From positions 1,984,001-2,048,000 of the forward strand of contig JAFFJZ010000003.1 of assembly GCA_018340375.1 (NCBI GenBank): a stretch of DNA of 64,000 bases, written 5' to 3'. Origin of the DNA: Gonatopus flavifemur (Eukaryota; Arthropoda; Insecta; Hymenoptera; Dryinidae). The position numbers were made by a program, and so were the translations under genes. The notes under the pieces were generated by a model. The model saw only the letters and a program-made list of their open reading frames with translations, was not told where the DNA came from and searched no databases. Shown here one piece after another: positions 24,647-37,916 of this stretch. Numbering within the stretch: position 1 is the first letter of the stretch; every line of letters starts with the position of its first letter.

Positions 24647-27600
24647 ATTCATCTAGCTCTACCCTGTCAGTTGAAATATATGAATTCTAACGTGAAAGTT
24701 CATCAATATATTGATCACGATTATTGCGTATCTCTAACGCATAGTGGGGAATTTTGGTACATTTGTGGACAAAAATGTGAGCCAATTTCTACAATTTTGT
24801 TTCCGTGTGGAGACAAGTAATGAATAGAATGGAAAAATTGAAAAGAAATTAGATGAAAGTTCGTCACAAAGGGGCTACACCCTGAAAATATTTCAGACCT
24901 TGTATTTGATTTCCAATATTCAATTTTTTTGGATAACAGCCCATGCAGGTATTGCCAAGACTGAAAAATCCCAAGCTTGTTCCAAGGTTGGCACATGTGT
25001 CAGAAACAAACCTCCGTGAAGAACAATTGGCCCAATATTGTACCATGATTGTCCCGTTGTTCACAATGGATAGGCAATCATGGTACATTTGTTAATATTT
25101 TCGAAATGGTGACTACATTTGGTACAAGCTTGGCACAAGTGTAAAAATCCAGCATTCGTTAAGAACAATAATTGTGCCAATATTACCCACACGAGTGGCA
25201 CAATGTTTATAAATATTGACTGAATTTTGAATTTACAATGGCTCAAGACTTGGGGATAACCATCGGGCCAGGGCTGGTCCGATCTTCCTGCCATAATTAA
25301 TCCTACACCCTACCCATGCAGGTATCGCCAAGACTGATATCAAATCATTATAAGATTCATGTTATGATATTTCAGTAAGATCTTATTAGTTTAGTTCGAG
25401 CATAATTCAACAATAGATTCAACAATAGACAACTTGATTGAAATATCAAAGAACACAAATTTTCCCATGATCATACAAGTTTGTCCCAGTCTTGTCACAT
25501 TTTTTCTATCGTTTCAAGATAATTCATGTACGGTAGGTTCATGTTCCGAGGGAGAAAGTCATGAACTGAAATATGAATCAATTACTTTTTTTCATCCATA
25601 TCTGCGGTCAAAGAAGCATTGGTGAAAGAATGCTTGGTAAATGAATTGGACCGGGCCTGGCAAAAACCCTGGCCCAAGCTTGTCCTGATCTTATCATTCC
25701 CAAGCCTGGGGCAAGTTTGGTAAATTGTTCAAGACAAGTTTCGGCAGGTCTGGTGCCAGGCTTGGCCCATACACACATGAGAGTCTTCAGCGTTACGTAA
25801 ATTCATATTTCGAAATCAATAGACCGAAGAACTATGTCAAATCTATTCGATTGAATACAAACTCCAATTTTTGATGGATTCCATAAGAATGAGGGATCTG
25901 ATTGCTCTCGGGATAACGAACTTTCGGTCCATCAGCGTTCGGAATATGAATTTTCGGTAGAATGAACTGAAAAATTCAAAGATGGTCATTTGGAATTGGA
26001 ATTTGCAACTGAAACCAATCAATTTGGTTCTACAACTGGAAATAGCTAGTCCGAAATACTTGGAACAAGTTGGGGTAACTTGGGACGCGCCTGAACGAAC
26101 TAAGCTGTGATGAATCTAATCAAGGGACAGAAACTCAAATGACGAATTTTCGACGTGAACCGGTTCTTCTACATTTGTTCGTTTCCGAACGAAAATGGGA
26201 GGTGGTCCATTTCTACATAAAGGAACATCCAGCTGCCTGATTCTACATATGTTCGTTTCTACGTCAGGCCCGTTTCACAAAAAACGCCCACGAGAACGTA
26301 ATAATTTTGGAAGGCATCGCAAAATTCTTGGATAGTTTTCCAATGTCATGAAGAGACCTTTAAAAATATGATTGAAATTCCTATGCTATAATGTTAAATA
26401 GGATTTGGTCAGAACATTGTGCAATAGGATTCAATGAGATTTGGCGATCAATCAATGGGTTTGTTTGTTCTATGAATATTCTCAAAATCTTCGAATAAGT
26501 ATATTCTATGTACGTTTTTAGAATATCTTTTTCGAATTTATCTCGAAAAGCCCAATCCGCACATCCTACGCATGATCACGGAATAAGCGCGGAAGACTTG
26601 GAAAGTCCTTGTGCCACTTGGGAAAGTAAAAGAGAATTATTCAAATCATGTACCTAAAACAGGGTGTTTGACTCTGAATTGAGGAGTTCGAGGACTGAAA
26701 AAAACAACAAAAATGTACGAAAAATCTCAGAGGACTTTCAGAATGAGAATCTCATTTGAAAGAGCTTTTATACTTTTTTCAAAAGAGAAATGTAAACAAA
26801 GGGAACCAAGTTATATCGAGCCGAAGGGAAACTGGTACGTTAGTCGACCATAAGAGCAATTTCCCCTTTCTTCTTTACAGCTAAGATACGTAATGTGGGT
26901 CGTCGTCTAACTGTTCTGCGTACCGTTCCATCGTTACCTGCCATTGCGTACGTCCAATGAGCGTCATTGATCATCCACCTCTCCGTTCTCTTTTATTCCT
27001 TTTCCTCACCTGTTCTGTCCTTTCACATGTTACACGGCATTGAATTCAACTGTATTTTCTTTATCACTGACTATCGGGCTTTTCCTCTTCATTCTTGTCC
27101 TTCTTTTCTCTTTTCATCCACTATGGCGACTTTGAAGTCTTTATACTTCCTTCTTTTCAGTTGTAATACGACCTTCCTCGACGTTAAAGCTTTCCGTGTA
27201 CCCGTTACCTTGAGTTCTTCGACACTGAGTTAGCGCTGATCCAGTGCGAGGGGACGCGTTTAAGAACTGCGTCTTTCCATCGTCAAAGGTAAAGGATTGA
27301 TACAATTTTCACCTTTTTTTCTAGTGGAGAAATATCAGGAAATCTTGGATAATTGAATTTTGAAACCAAGGGAATTCTTGACGTTCGATTCCATCGAATC
27401 CTGAGACCTACCGCTCGATACGTATTTTTAAATTCTTCTTTCGGGTCGTGTCAAAATATATCCTCGTGATCTCTCGAACAAATTTACATATCTAATAGAT
27501 TCCTCATTGGGAATATCTTTGAGATAACGAGAACAGTTGAAAACAACTTTGAGAAATTTAGAAGGAAGACATTTAAAAGAAACGTAAGTCGTATCCTTTA

Positions 27601-30073
27601 GATATCTTCGAGATATCTTTCGAGACACGATATTTTAGACAAAAGTATGCACGTACTCGAATGAACGAGAGAATAAATCAACAAATAATCGGAAAAGGTG
27701 AGTGAAGCGACTAACATACTTTTTCCGATGAATTTCTCAATGGTCCGAGTTTGTCACCTCTCCGGGTTTAGTAAAATCCCTCCAGGTTTCTCTTATATTT
27801 TTTCCTCAACACTAGAAAAAAATGTGAAAATTTTGCAAATTTGTGGAAGTGGACGAGGAAAATTTTCCTACGAGATGTCATATACATAAACATTAGAATG
27901 TGAGGATCCTGAAAACTAATAAACCCGAAATCGCGACATTTTTGCCAAGTCGCGGAATGTGGCATTGTCAGAAATTTCTCACCGTGCCCTTCCCCTGCTT
28001 CCTGCTCTCCCGCTTTCTTCTTGAATCACACTCTCCGGGTCATGGGTGCATTCGAGGTGACAACCCTGAAAGTAATAAATGGTCTGGTGATTTTACCCAC
28101 AATTTCCGATTAATCTTTTTTTCTCAAGAAATTATTCAATTAATCTTCTCCCTCGCAGCAGAGCGATTAATTCGGTTGTCTGTGTTATTATTTTTGTGTG
28201 GAATTTGGTATTCGATGTAGTTGAAATATGCCTGCTGCGTGGTGATTTGTCGAAGAAAAAAATATGATGATATGCCGGGTGAAAGATTCGTCCAACAATG
28301 GGAAGTAGGATGCTATAAAATATTCATGAGATGATTCGAAAACGGGTTCGAAAAGCCTGATAAGAAGAATGGAAAGACACAATAGATGAGAATATGACCT
28401 CAAAATCGAAGCGAAGCAAATCGAAACTTTGTTTTGAAATCTTCTCTGAATCATAAGAATATTATTATACGAGTTGGAAATTCTAATTTTCGTCTGATTC
28501 ATTACTAACTCAAATTGACCTTAATTTTCAATGTTCAAATTAATTAGTGTCGTGTCATAGAAATCGAAGGGTTGAATGGGATCAACGAATTATGATGAAA
28601 TACATATTTGAATAAAACTAACGCTGAGACAGACCAAGGTATCTTCATGCATATACATGAGAATTAATTTTGCGTTCAAAACTAGGTCACGAGTAGGACC
28701 AGCACATTCTACCGAAGGAACACAGCTTAGTCACGATGATGTCATTATGATATCACGTTGACGTCATGACCAGGGAAGTCAGGATGATGTTTTTCCGTCG
28801 GAAAATTTGACCTCTTAGTGATTATTTTTAGCGATTTCCTTCATAAAATTTACTGATCTCCCAAACGACACATGCAGGATGTTTCGGATGTGATATGAAC
28901 ACGCTTATAACCTTGAACGTGCCCATAGGATATACTGTACGCATCATAAATGATCCTGGTGCTGTTTGGGCTTTAACCAGCAGACCACCTTTAGGTGAAC
29001 TTCAAGTAAAGTCTCAGATCTGCCAGTAATCAAAATTTTTAATCATATTCTGGAATGTCGTGAAATAGTGAAAATGTGGTGTGTTGTCAAAATAGGAATG
29101 TTCTTTAGCTCTGATTCGTCATTCTATTGATTCTATTGAATAATCCTAGTGAAAATCGAGGATACAAATAGATAGGGAAATTTATATTTGCTCTCCTATC
29201 CACTTTTTGACATTGACCTGGAAAGAAATCTGGTTTATCCATTTTGATCCATAAAAATGAATTGAGAAAAGAAAAAATGAAGGACCCAGCAATTTTTATT
29301 AATTTTCATCCACTTCCCATGTCATTTTCTGCACTTTTTTCCGATATTCATAGGAATACATATCTGATTTTTCTATTTCAATGCATGAATATGAAATAAG
29401 ACTCTGCCTATTGATAGGCACAAAGCTTCCTCGTTTCACTGATTCGATCGGTGGAGCACAGCACTTATTTGTGAGGGAAACTCCCTGATTGGGATTTAGA
29501 AAATTCCCATTCAATCCAATAGGAATGAATCAGGTTTCTTATTGAATGATTTGATTTCCCGTTAGAATTTGCTTTGGGAATCAATAGGCATTGTTCAATA
29601 TAATTTGGAAAATGAATTTCCAGAAAGGCCGATAAAATCAATCGATTTTTATTGGGATTCTACAAACAAAGCGATAAGAATGGATTGGAATAATCCACTT
29701 CGTAATCACTTTCTTCAGTGAGAATGTTTTGGTTTCGTAGGATGTAAATGTTGAATAGAAATTCCTTGATTCAAATCGAATTGATGGGTTTGTTTTGGAT
29801 TTTTCTGACATTGAAGCAATGGATTTGTAGTATTTGTTCTGGATCTTCCTTACATTGAAGCAACAAGTTTGTATTGGGTTCTTCTTCAAATCAATGGATG
29901 TTTGTTAAATTTTTCACACAACAACAGTTGTGATTTTCCTCACACTCCCCCCCATTCATTCTCATTCATTTTGAACCGGAACTTGAGGTTGTTCCATTCA
30001 CCTTGTCACAAGCTTGCCTCACAACATTATGATGGCATTATTGAGAAATATTCTTATCTGGGTAAAAACTTCT
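24647..30073. other. Long intergenic or 5' intron region with dispersed repeat debris
   Basis: It contains a patch (24950-25790) with recurrent TTGGCACAAG/CCAAGCTTG/GGTACA words. At 26880-27290 there is a GC-richer segment ending in AAG/GTAAAG, a possible donor of a non-coding first exon for the gene at 32042. AT-rich DNA follows. None of the open frames here has a recognisable product or splice context. Confidence 0.35.
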
Positions 30074-30245
30074 TGGAGTGAAAGTATTGCAAGTCCAACA
30101 AGAGGGAGTTTTCACTCCAAAAGTAGTAAGGGTGAATTTTCACTCTCTTGGAGTGAGAAGTCCCTCTTTGAGAGTGGAATCTCACTCTTCCCGGACTTAC
30201 AATATTTTCACTCTCCGAGAGTGAGTTTTTCACTCCCAGGAATAT
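30074..30245. repeat. CACTC/GAGTG foldback cluster, locus 1
   Basis: Alternating GAGTGAAAA, TTCACTC, GAGTGAGAA and TTTTCACTC words over about 170 bp can pair in several registers. The same architecture recurs at about 48075-48185 and 52985-53190. Confidence 0.55.
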
Positions 30246-30726
30246 AGAGAGTACATTCTATTTCGAAGTATCCGCAAGCTTATTGTTGAGCCCCTCCACC
30301 TGGTGGAAAGTACACGCTGACCCTGAAAAAAACCTGTCTCTCACAACCCATCCACTCTTCGTTTCAGAAGATTCTGAATCGATTGCCCTATCCCAAATTT
30401 TCTGTCAGAATTCAGTCGGTTTTTGTTCCCAACTCGAGGATTGCTGACAAAACCAGACTGGATTTCGACCCGGTTCTGTTTGGTTTTTGTATTCTACATG
30501 TTCTATGGATGATCTGCGCGGAGTTGATGCGTATTAATGATCGAACGCGCACAGAAACAATCCCTGAAGTTACCAAACAATGATAACTGGTACTCCTAGG
30601 ACGAGTTGCGAACAGATAAGGTTATCAGGGGTTTTGAACATTTCTCCGTTGCCTGTATTCAATAAATGCAAACGTAAAAACGGTTCATAGTCACACGTTT
30701 GTTATCTAAAACAGAGAAATTGTCAT

Positions 30727-31166
30727 ACATGATTCTCCTATGTGCACCAAGAAACCCCTTGAAAAATTGTGAAATTCAAAATTTACTCCGGGTTTGAAAA
30801 AATAAGTGCTTCTTGAGAGGAGAATAATTTACTTCGACTTGCTATAAAAGTTGCGTAGAAATAATTTTCCATGAATCTTTTTGGTTTAAATATAAGAGGA
30901 TACAAAACTGAAGATAACAAGCTTTGGTTAATTTCAATTGGACGTCTAATTTTTTTTTCCAAAATCTCGCCTACCAGATGATTGTACAAGTGAAAACTGG
31001 AAAAAATCGCTTCATCTCGTTATTCCTCATTGGAAAAAATGTTTTAATAAACTCGAAACATACACGAAAATACCCCAGAGAGTTCGTTTTATTTCATTAT
31101 TTTTCTGGTGTCTAAAAGAATTCTTTAAAAAAATGCTTTTTTAGGCTTTCCAAAGCAGGATATATA
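30727..31166 (+). repeat. Dispersed repeat, copy 1 (about 440 bp)
   Basis: It shares long blocks with 59011-59372 in the same orientation, including TAATTTTCCATGAATCTTTT, ACAAAACTGAAGATAACAAG, CTCATTGGAAAAAAT-like and CCAAAGCAGGA. No terminal inverted repeats were noticed, so it could be a piece of a larger transposon. Confidence 0.6.
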
Positions 31167-32023
31167 TCCTCTGGAGGATTCCATTTCAAAAATTCGATAC
31201 ATATGCACTGCGTCGTTGAATTTGTCTGAAATACATGAGAAATTTTGTCTGTTTGGAATTTTCAGAGAGTTACACTGAAGAATATGATGCAGATTGATCG
31301 TGATCGAGTGTAATAGAGCAAACAGGAACGTGTTTGAACGTTACCTTCACCTAACGGGTCTTCTTTTTTTCTGTGTCTTCTTTTCTCTATAGGTTTCTCC
31401 TGAGCTGCTGGTATCGTCCACGCATATGATATGGTACTGGATGGTATTCTGGATAGGAATAATTGAGAATTATTTCCCGATGGCTTACATCACCATACCT
31501 GATTTCAACATTTTTCTATTCACGTTTTCGAAAGACTCGTAGAAAAGGCTAGTCGAAGAGATGTAATTCTGACGGAAATTTTGATCATATTCCGAGTAGG
31601 AAATGCCTATACCGACAACCGGTCCAAGCTTGAGAGAATATTGAACTGCCAAGCATGGCCAAACAATATTGATTCTATATACAATCGTTGGTTCTTTGAA
31701 AATCTGTACCAGATTTCATATCCTAAAAGAACACGAAAATTCAAAGAATGTTCAATAGAGGTGTATCAACCGGCCGTAGTGTGTTCTCTTGGGGTAGGAA
31801 ATGCAAATACGACAACACAACTGGAAAAAACCTCTTATTAGAGCTCTTGGATATCTTCAAGCTTGATATCTTGCTTTTGTCTTGAATAGATGTTTAAACT
31901 CTCAAAGGCATTTTTAATTTGTGTTCACTCCCCGGAGCTCCCACATAGCGATGAACCTGTTTGGTGATTCATAGATGATAGAAAGAGCACTATTCGATGA
32001 TTAATTTTTCGTTCAAGTTTCAG
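31167..32023. other. Upstream region of the mucin-like gene
   Basis: The open frame at 31581-31841 shows no family resemblance. The pyrimidine-rich TTCAAGTTTCAG at 32012-32023 is a good acceptor immediately before the coding exon at 32024, so the gene probably has at least one upstream non-coding exon. Confidence 0.4.
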
Positions 32024-32041
32024 AAACAAACAACAACCAAA

Positions 32042-35000
32042 ATGACGTTGGATCTGCAATTACGGATGCTATTGATCTTCCTTGGATATTTGAACGCTAT
32101 ATCATGCTACGAATCATATCTAATGGGTGGTCATTTGGATAATAACGATGCGAAATTTCCATCGAGGGATTCAGAACTCGAAGCGAAATCGTCGATTTTA
32201 AGTGACCTTGACTTTGATCTTGACGCCGAAGAAAGCACAATGGACACACTTTCCATCGACGTGGGAGATGACCCCCGGTACGGTATTTCTTTTCCTTCTT
32301 TTGCCTTCAATGGTGGCAAACCATTCTCTTTGGAAAAAGATCCGGTGACAGGAGAGATAGACTTCGCGAAGACTCCACCATTGAAGGCTCTCAATTACAC
32401 GGACACGTTTCTGGAGGATAAAAGCGATGAAAACGTTAGTCCTACGGAGAAAGATTATGTTGAAAAACAAGTGAAAAAAATTCAGAAAGAAGGAGTTGAT
32501 GCAGCTCCGAACGAGATTAATCAATATTCTCCAAATTTTCACGATTTTTTAAATCTACCAATCCATTATTCATCAGATAAATACTCGAACAAGGATAAAT
32601 ATCCTTTGATTTCAAGTTCTTACGCAAATACAAAAGTTCAAAGTGGGATTCACAGTTATAATACTCATAACCACAGACCATATCATCGAGAGACGCAAAG
32701 CAAACCTTTCCTTTACTATCCAACTAAGAGAACTAATGTACCAAAGGCAACAACGAGTGCACCTTTTGTAACAAAACTGATGTCAATGGAAAATATCGAG
32801 CCCTCCACTCCTCATATCACTAGTACCACTCTTCCCGATGATGATGATCCTACCGTTTATACGAAGACTGCTATCAATACTCGTAATAATATCACGAACG
32901 ACCATGTTGTTAAAAAAACTACGACCACCGCAATGAATTCCATCAGTTCCACGACAACTGCCTCATCAGCGAAATCAACAACTTCAGAAACCAAACCAAC
33001 TAGTACTACCGCAAAAGCTATTACTACGACCATTGCAGCTACCAGCACCGTTCCTGCCGTTACGAGTGTTATGAGTAATAGTTTGGCTACAACCGATGCA
33101 TCATCTATCAAGAGTGCTTCGAAGGATCCTGTCGTTACTACATGGAAACCTCCCAGTACCATTGGTATTGCGGTTGATTACGATAAAATGAATCCCGTAA
33201 AACAAATACAGAGTGGTTTTTATTCAAATGATCAGCATGGACCTAATAACGTGGTTCCTCCAAATTCTCAGTCGAGACCATCTACATCTTCTTCTAAAAA
33301 TGAATACTACGCCGATGGTTATGAGGATTATGATTTTCGCGAAGAAGACCATTTTGATGATTATCCATCATCCGTGATGGAACATCAGGTTGCTTCAATG
33401 GAAACAATGATCGCAACTTCGAGTACTCCGACTATAAGTACGACAAACAACCCTCCCACGACCGATATTTCATATACTACCGTCAACACTACCAACTCTG
33501 CTCCTACAATTGCAATGACGGATCATTTATCGAATGACGATCAAAGCCAGACTACGAAAAATTCCTCTCATTCACAGGTAAGATTTGATTGATTCGAATG
33601 ATTGCAAATCATTTGCTGAGATGATCTCAGCAATATTTCAGAACCTCTCTAGAATCTCTCAAAAATATTACAACAGTGATTTCGGTGATATTTTCCTGAT
33701 GAAAATTGAACATGCTTAATAAAACACTGACCAAACGTGCAATAAAGTGATAGGAGCGTGTCAAGTTTGTACAAGCGTGCTATCACTTTTTATTGGGCAT
33801 TTCTATGGACAAAAGTTCATAGGACATTTTTTTTGCATTCATTTTGGAAAAATTATATTATTTTAAGGTTATTTCACACCTTCATATTAGCTTTCATGCA
33901 TATTCATTCAAGATACAATTGAGGGTATGAATTTTTGAACAATAATAATTGTGCTGAATCATCTCAGATAGTACAGAAAATTGTATATATGTTTGTATTG
34001 TTTAGAACAACGTAATATTCTACTTTTTTTTCTGTATTCATTTCCAGCTGCTACCGCAACTTCCTTTATCGGTGACCTCAATGCCATTGGATGTCAACCA
34101 AGGTCATCCGAGTTACATCTTTTCAAGCATTTACGAGAATACAAATAACCATCATCGAATACCAATGTCCGGTGTTTCAGGAACGAATGATTTCCACAAC
34201 AATGGCCCATATTATCAGAGTGAACTGAACAATCAAAAACCATTCCATGGTTTACAAAACGGAGTCGTAGTCGAAAGTACAAGTAATATTGTTATACCAC
34301 CTGGTCAAGACACGGTTTCATTCGTTCTTGGGAATCGTCAGAACGTAGAAAGTGACCTCTTTTATTCACCTGGGACTGCCGTAGGGGTGAATCCTTATGA
34401 AAACCTTAATCCCCCTCCTCGCCCTCAAAACGAAGTGAAACAAATTGGTCACGACTCTTTGGTCGGTCATCGAGAAATGTTACCTCCATCGTCTCTCGCG
34501 ATTATGGATTCTCCTGTTCATAATCAGAACTCAGCACCATTTTCATCACAGTCATCACCTTTATCGTTGAAGCCAGGAATTGGGTTTCCCGTAACATGGC
34601 CCAAAGAACAAATGGAATCATCTAAAATCCCAGAGATCACGTTAAAAAATCCTGACGAACGTGGGGAAATTCAAGGTATCAATAATTCAGAACACGTTGT
34701 ATTTCCTACTTCTGAGAAAGACAAACATTCATCAGTCGAAGAACATGTAGTAGTGATCAATGAAGCTGATGGCACAGTTCATGAGTTAACTCCAACAACG
34801 ACAAATCCTTCAGAGAAATCACCGCCCATGGATGATGGTTTACCCCAACTAGCTGAAAACCTTACTCCTCCGGCAGAAAAAACTAGGCCACCTCCACAGC
34901 ATTACTATCAATATTTGGTGAGTTATCCACCTTGGCGAAAACCATCGCTTGAATCGTATCATATATTCGGAATAAAAAATCGATATAGAATTCAACTGAA

Positions 35001-37775
35001 TTCAATCTAATTCAATACGTTTAATGAAAAACGTTTGTTTGAATCTTTCACAGCATACCGGGCCGTCGAGAATCGATTACACGAGACCTCAGAGACTTCC
35101 CCTGCCGCCATTGCGTAACGGAAAACCTCCTTCATATGCATCCGCTCCTTCATCTTCGACGAAACAACGACCTTATCCGGATATGAAGCTTCCCAATATT
35201 TTGCCACAATTTCGTCCAAACGCTAAAGCATCGCATGGCCATCGTGGACCTGAAACGATCGGTACGGTTCCTGCGCCTCCACCTCATCACCACTCAACGA
35301 GAATCAGACCACCTTTACCAGCGATGAGTCATCAACGGCCACCACCTTCACCTCCCAGAAGAGCTTTCCCCCCGATGCCTTCTCACCTTCAAAGGTTGAA
35401 TCCTCCACCTCCTCCCATTCATGCCCTCAAACTGATAGCTTCTCCTACCTCGAGAATCGAAAATATCGCCCCGGGGATACATTCTGGGAAAAATGTGCCT
35501 AACAAAAGATTCAGACCTCATCCGATCTCAGTGTCTTCTAGAGTGAATACAGCGGACGAGAGTTCCGAAGATGATTCGAAGAGGCACTTTGAAGCAAATA
35601 ACGATAGAGAGCAAACCGCATCCCTGAAGCATAAATCGGAAAGTCTTGAAGATAACGAAAGCGGAGAAGGCCCGATTGGTTATTCCGAAGAACCATTACG
35701 ATTACCACCGCGCCCCCCACTTTTTCCAAAACGCCGAAGATCCGATCCACCCAGAGTCGCTACTTTGCAAATGATTCAACAACTCGATCAATTAGAATTC
35801 GACCAAGAGAAAGAGAATTCTACGTCCGTTGATGTCAAGAAGAACACATATGATGCGTCGGATCATAGACAAGTTGAAGACAACGCGTCGGATGATACAG
35901 TCTACGTTGTTTACCCTGTGAATAGCGCAGTGGATATACGTCCCGATGATTCAGAGAATAACGATGAGAGTGTAGTTGTCGGTACTCGAGGTCCTCATAA
36001 ACCTTTACCACCGAATACTCTTTTGCAACACAAGGAAGAGGATTCTACGAGAGAAAAAATAGTGAAGAGTACGATGCCGATAATGATGGTACCCAATAAT
36101 CGACCCACGGTTATAGCTTCTGATTTTCCGTATAAATTGGAGAAACCAGACGTCCTTCCTTTTCCTGGAAAAATTCACGAAACGCCTCTTCTGATACCCA
36201 GCGATCAACATCCTAGTCCAAAGAACCGAGATGGCATGGAGAAAGATGAATCTAGTGATACCAGTGTGAATATCATCCCTTACCTGCAGGTGAGAACGCT
36301 CAAAATAGCTGCGCTCGGACTAACGAAACAGAATATAATTTTATAATGTTTGGAATTGTTTTTATTGCGAATTTTTTTCATACATCCACCTTTGCGCGTA
36401 ATGGTGATCCTTAATTGTCGAAAAATCGGTATATTCGCCATATTTGTGTATCGAATGTTGCTGAACTTTGAATCGTTTATTGAAACGAATTAGTACTCGA
36501 GTAACACAATATTCAGGTATTAGAGACCAAAAAATCCTACAGTGCATCTTTGGACGATTCAAACTTCCACAACATTTGTATCGATGAAACTTCGATACGA
36601 ATACCAATAATTTCCATGGAAAATATCAACCCAATGACTCACTTCATGAATGTTTTAGGACTTCCAACCTTTCGCTCAGAAGAAAAACGATGTGATTTCT
36701 GCGACGCTAAATCGGTTTTTGGCAACACCTTCTTCAACTCCAATTGCTTACGTTTACACACCGACTGCTCATGCCGACGATGATCATCATTTGCATAGTC
36801 TTCACGACCTTGAAGAACTTCATATGAATGATTATCCATTCGATCAAACGCTGAAACGTCATGACCGCGTAGAAAAACCCGTCCTCTTACCATCTCAACA
36901 ACCTTCCAGTTCTTCGAGTTCCGCACCATCTCCACAAAATTTCATGGCCCCATTTGTGGCTAGCGTGAACGCGGAAGAAGCTCCCTCGAAGAATGGATGG
37001 AGCGTGGTATCCGTACACTCGAATTTGAATAATAATCATCATCACGACAATAGTAGCCATTTAGGTCTCAACGGTACCATCGATGATAGGAATAATAGTA
37101 ATAACAGTAATACCGATAACAATAAGAATAGTAATAATAATGAAAATGATAAAAATGACGAGGATGGAATGATTGGAAGTGAAAGAGAACAATCGACAAG
37201 TGATTCGGTGACGAACGAAGGTCATGGAAATGACAAACCTCAGTTCGATCCAGATAATTTCAAGCCACAATTATTTGGAGGGTTTCAACCCATTTATGAA
37301 TTTCCTACCAAAAATACTGAAATTTCAGGATCGAGGGAAGCAAGTACCGTCGACGAAGAATTGATAATCTCTTCTAGGTCTATTTAAATAAAATAAACAT
37401 TAAATGTTTATTGAAATTTGACTGAACAATTGAACAACTTTCCAAAAGTTGAGCATGGAATTTTACTATTTATTTTTTCAAATTTATCAATTTCTTCTAA
37501 TAATATAGTTCTTTTTTAAAAAATCCCACACAAATGCGAACCAATTTATCATTCTTGAAAAAACTAAGAAATATTTTTAGATTCTGCTGGAAAAATTACT
37601 TCTTTTTGTACCCGCACTGAAAGAAAACGAAATTATCGGTCTTGCTGCAAAACTGCGGAACATTTCACATGTTTTTAGAACGGTTTGGCGCTTTTTCGGC
37701 TCCCCTTGCTCTGGTGAAAGGAAAGCGTGTATTAGAAAGTATCAGGAACGTGGATTTGAGTGTAGTCAAGAGTAG
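32042..37775 (+). CDS. Large secreted Thr/Ser/Pro-rich mucin-like protein, unrecognised
   Basis: Exons: 32024-33577 (ATG 32042), 34048-34917, 35054-36289, 36659-37377 and 37679-37775. All internal junctions keep phase, and the model gives 4458 nt, 1485 aa. A signal peptide (MTLDLQLRMLLIFLGYLNAI) opens the protein. Residues about 250-365 are a Thr/Ser-rich tract suited to O-glycosylation, and a second TTN/PTT tract lies near 470-510. Exon 3 is proline-rich (PPLPPLRNGKPP, RPPPSPPRRAFPP) with dibasic KRRR sites. Exon 4 carries an Asn-rich low-complexity run at about 37027-37145. The last exon has a Cys-containing basic end (TVWRFFGSPCSGERKACIRK). There is no transmembrane segment after the signal. 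It is probably an extracellular or cuticle/matrix protein; the function is unknown. The fourth donor, AG/GTCTAT, is weak. If it is not used, translation stops at 37385-37387. Confidence 0.75.
33737..33799. repeat. Short foldback in intron 1 of the mucin-like gene
   Basis: GTGCAATAAAGTGATAGGAGCGT mirrors CGTGCTATCACTTTTTATTGGGC. It is about 63 nt, a compact hairpin in the intron between 33577 and 34048. Confidence 0.45.
37387..37392 (+). promoter_or_regulatory. Candidate proximal polyadenylation signal
   Basis: AATAAA overlaps the in-frame TAA that would end the mucin-like protein if the weak donor at 37378 is skipped. This suggests an alternative short 3' end. Confidence 0.35.
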
Positions 37776-37910
37776 TCCGAACATACATTTGAAGTGCATG
37801 AAGCGTTTCGGAAGAAACACGAATTTCGTAGAAACCTGGCTTCACGCATGGGAGTGTAGACCTAAAGTGGAACAAAGAGGACATGCTCCTCTTTTACCAG
37901 GGTGATGAAC

Positions 37911-37916
37911 AATAAA
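37911..37916 (+). promoter_or_regulatory. Candidate distal polyadenylation signal
   Basis: AATAAA lies 136 nt after the stop at 37773-37775 of the spliced form of the mucin-like gene. Confidence 0.35.

Noticed and set aside
26967..27233. Plus-strand frame with hydrophobic start resembling a signal peptide
   Set aside because: Composition is driven by TTTTC/CTTCT runs; there is no continuation and no family match.
32857..33162. Minus-strand frame rich in Val, Ala and Leu
   Set aside because: It is the mirror of the Thr/Ser-rich tract of the mucin-like gene and a by-product of its codon use.
36514..36783. Plus-strand frame VLETKKSYSASLDD... as exon 4 of the mucin-like gene
   Set aside because: The acceptor at 36658 gives a phase-correct join to the longer downstream frame, whereas this one ends after 90 codons.
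37581..37775. Exon starting at the acceptor ending 37580
   Set aside because: It is out of phase with the only available upstream donor. The acceptor at 37678 restores the same downstream frame in phase.
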